DNA of 34,624 nt from BPJO01 sp037189665 (GTDB lineage Bacteria; Planctomycetota; Phycisphaerae; Tepidisphaerales; Tepidisphaeraceae). Positions 33,387 through 34,624 of the stretch are shown in pieces. Both the position numbers and the translations under genes were made by a program. Within the stretch, counting starts at the first letter, position 1, and each line of letters starts with the position of its first letter. Below the pieces are notes generated by a model that ran no database searches, had not been told where the DNA came from, and worked only from the letters and a program-made list of their open reading frames with translations. Where the stretch lies: assembly GCA_037189665.1 (NCBI GenBank), contig JBBCIV010000120.1, positions 1-34,624 of the forward strand. The letters are read 5' to 3'.

Positions 33387-33941
33387 TCACGCCCGTGTCA
33401 TCCAGGTTGCCCAGGCGATCAGGTAGACCGCGACCGCTGCGAACACCGGTACCGCATATGGCAACGGGCGATCGATGCTGCGGAAGCTCTTGCCTGTCTG
33501 TTCAATATGATCGGCCCCCACGGTACGCGCATGAACCAGATTGATCGCCAGGACGGCGGAATTTCGGGCAAGCATGGAAAGCTTTCCCGACTGTGCCGCC
33601 TGTATCACCGCCATCACCCCGCCGAAGACGGTGGAGAGCAGCAACACGATCGCGATCCCGATCGGGCCCATCCAGGCCCCCACCGCCATGTGTTGCTTGA
33701 GATCGCCTGCCCCGGTGGCGCCCAATAACACGCGCGGCAACACCAGCGCGAAACCGAGCAACACGCCAAACAGGCATCCCCACCCTGAAACCGGCAACCA
33801 CCCCGCCGACACGAAACCAACGCCGGCAAGGAACGTAAGCAGGTTCAGCCAATTGGGAATGCGCCGCTGGCGCCAGTCGATCACGACCGCAACGCCCAGC
33901 AGGGCGACCAGAGGCAGATATGGAATCAGGATGTTCGCCAT
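33387..33941 (-). CDS. cpaA: Prepilin peptidase CpaA/TadV
   Basis: The 184-residue polytopic membrane protein is an aspartic prepilin peptidase that cleaves Flp pilins and TadE-type pseudopilins. The two catalytic Asp residues are present: Asp22 in VVIDWRQRRIPN and Asp80 in the GATGAGDLKQ motif (the GxGD site). It lacks the N-methylation domain of PilD-type enzymes, as expected for TadV. The start at ATG 33941 gives a hydrophobic N-terminus, but no clear ribosome binding site precedes it. It follows the second flp gene by 39 bases. Confidence 0.93.
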   Translation of the reverse strand: MANILIPYLPLVALLGVAVVIDWRQRRIPNWLNLLTFLAGVGFVSAGWLPVSGWGCLFGVLLGFALVLPRVLLGATGAGDLKQHMAVGAWMGPIGIAIVLLLSTVFGGVMAVIQAAQSGKLSMLARNSAVLAINLVHARTVGADHIEQTGKSFRSIDRPLPYAVPVFAAVAVYLIAWATWMTRA

Positions 33942-33980
33942 TGTGCGACGCGCGCGCGCCTCGATCGCCTTGCGCGCGAA

Positions 33981-34151
33981 TTACATGGAGCTGTTAACGC
34001 TCGTCCAGCGGGCCATCACGCGAACGCCGAAGGCGCCGATGACGCCGATACACGCCACGGCGATCAGGCCGGCGATCAGCGCGTATTCCATCACTTCCCC
34101 GCCGTCTTCACGGATGAGAAGGGCTTTAAGGTTAGCGAATGTAGGTTTCAT
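33981..34151 (-). CDS. flp: Flp/Fap-type Tad pilin, second copy
   Basis: This 56-residue prepilin has a 17-residue leader ending in Gly, then GEVMEYALIAGLIAVACIGVIGAF. Mature Glu5 and Tyr6 are the hallmark of Flp pilins. The tail VMARWTSVNSSM closely matches the other pilin in the locus (VLARWNSLNSSM), and both genes are exactly 57 codons long, so they are paralogues. AGAGGTGAT directly before ATG 34151 is a strong ribosome binding site. It is followed by the peptidase gene after 39 bases. Confidence 0.94.
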   Translation of the reverse strand: MKPTFANLKALLIREDGGEVMEYALIAGLIAVACIGVIGAFGVRVMARWTSVNSSM

Positions 34152-34256
34152 ATCACCTCTATCGGCCAATCGGGGGCGAGGCGTAGGGAGATTCCCCCGA
34201 AAGTCTTCCACGCGCCGCATTTCTTGCCGGGATGAATGCCGTCTGGAAAACAACAA

Positions 34257-34293
34257 AGGTCCGCGGGACGACTTACGACGCACCCGCGGACCT
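34257..34293 (-). terminator. Intrinsic terminator between the two flp genes
   Basis: On the minus strand an 11-bp perfect stem (AGGTCCGCGGG with CCCGCGGACCT) around a 15-base loop is followed by TTGTTGTTTTC. It starts 56 bases after the stop of the first flp gene, so that gene may be transcribed alone or at a higher level than the genes behind it. Confidence 0.75.
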
Positions 34294-34349
34294 CGGTTGT
34301 ACGGTATGTGCCTGCCGAACCCGCGAAGGGCGGCGCGACACCTTGAGAA

Positions 34350-34520
34350 TTACATCGAGCTGTTGAGCGAGTTCCAGCGAGCAAGGACCTTGCCGCCGAC
34401 CGCGCCGATGACGGCAATGGCGGCAACAACGATCAGACCCGCGATCAGGGCGTACTCGAGAACCTCGCCGCCCTGCTCGTCCTTCACCAGCTTGACCAGC
34501 AGCTTCTTCGCCTTCGACAT
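34350..34520 (-). CDS. flp: Flp/Fap-type Tad pilin, first copy
   Basis: This 56-residue prepilin has a basic 17-residue leader (MSKAKKLLVKLVKDEQG). The mature part is GEVLEYALIAGLIVVAAIAVIGAVGGKVLARWNSLNSSM-like in order, with Glu5-Tyr6 and one hydrophobic helix. This is the main structural subunit expected of a Tad pilus. AGGAG lies five bases before ATG 34520, which fixes the start; the longer frame upstream is not needed. It is the first gene of the locus visible here and is followed by a strong terminator, consistent with high separate expression. The 104 bases between its start and the window end should contain its promoter, which I could not pinpoint. Confidence 0.95.
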   Translation of the reverse strand: MSKAKKLLVKLVKDEQGGEVLEYALIAGLIVVAAIAVIGAVGGKVLARWNSLNSSM

Positions 34521-34624
34521 AATGACTCCTAAGATTAAGGCGATTAGACGTTCCCGAGCCGGGCATTCCCGCATATAGAGACCCGGATCAAATCCGAATC
34601 ACTCGAGAGCAAGCACCTCCTGGC

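Noticed and set aside
34595..34624. Possible sigma54 promoter upstream of the first flp gene
   Set aside because: On the minus strand a GG...GC arrangement is present, but the spacing is 8 bases where 10 are needed.

Overview
The window is GC-rich and looks like chromosomal DNA of a planctomycete, most likely of the Phycisphaerae type. This is inferred from gene content: type II-style pseudopilins ending in a DGH motif, PEP-CTERM surface proteins, secreted beta-helix enzymes beside one-component regulators, and a Tad locus with a CpaE-type ATPase. No rRNA, tRNA, CRISPR array, insertion sequence or phage gene was seen.

Left part (1-9.2 kb): the C-terminal end of an unidentified protein, a small membrane protein, and rny (RNase Y), closed by a strong hairpin shared with a convergent MFS transporter. 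A secreted GH16 glycoside hydrolase lies upstream of the transporter on the minus strand. It diverges from an AraC-type regulator that is followed by a pseudopilin. A small helical protein of unknown function and a slightly divergent moaA follow on the minus strand.

Middle part (9.2-16.1 kb): a compact plus-strand heavy-metal RND efflux operon. It holds a secreted Cys/His-containing protein, a CusC/CzcC-like outer-membrane lipoprotein, a His-rich CusB/CzcB-like adaptor, a CusA/CzcA-like pump and a periplasmic His-rich protein.

Carbohydrate part (16.1-24.8 kb): a tight minus-strand operon encodes a GntR/LacI-type regulator, a pseudopilin, a PEP-CTERM protein and a beta-helix protein. It diverges from a second beta-helix enzyme (GH110-like). 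A pectate-lyase-like protein with DNRLRE and PEP-CTERM regions follows. With the AraC/pseudopilin/GH16 group, this gives two regulator-plus-pseudopilin cassettes next to secreted polysaccharide-active proteins. This is the most interesting recurring theme here.

Right part (24.8-34.6 kb): a minus-strand Tad (tight adherence, type IVc) pilus locus, in transcription order flp, flp, cpaA/tadV, tadE, cpaB, cpaC, cpaE/tadZ, cpaF/tadA, tadB, tadC and a lipoprotein. Hairpin terminators follow the first pilin gene and tadE, so the locus is probably several transcription units. No tadD, tadF or tadG is visible. All functions are read from sequence motifs only; no database search was possible.
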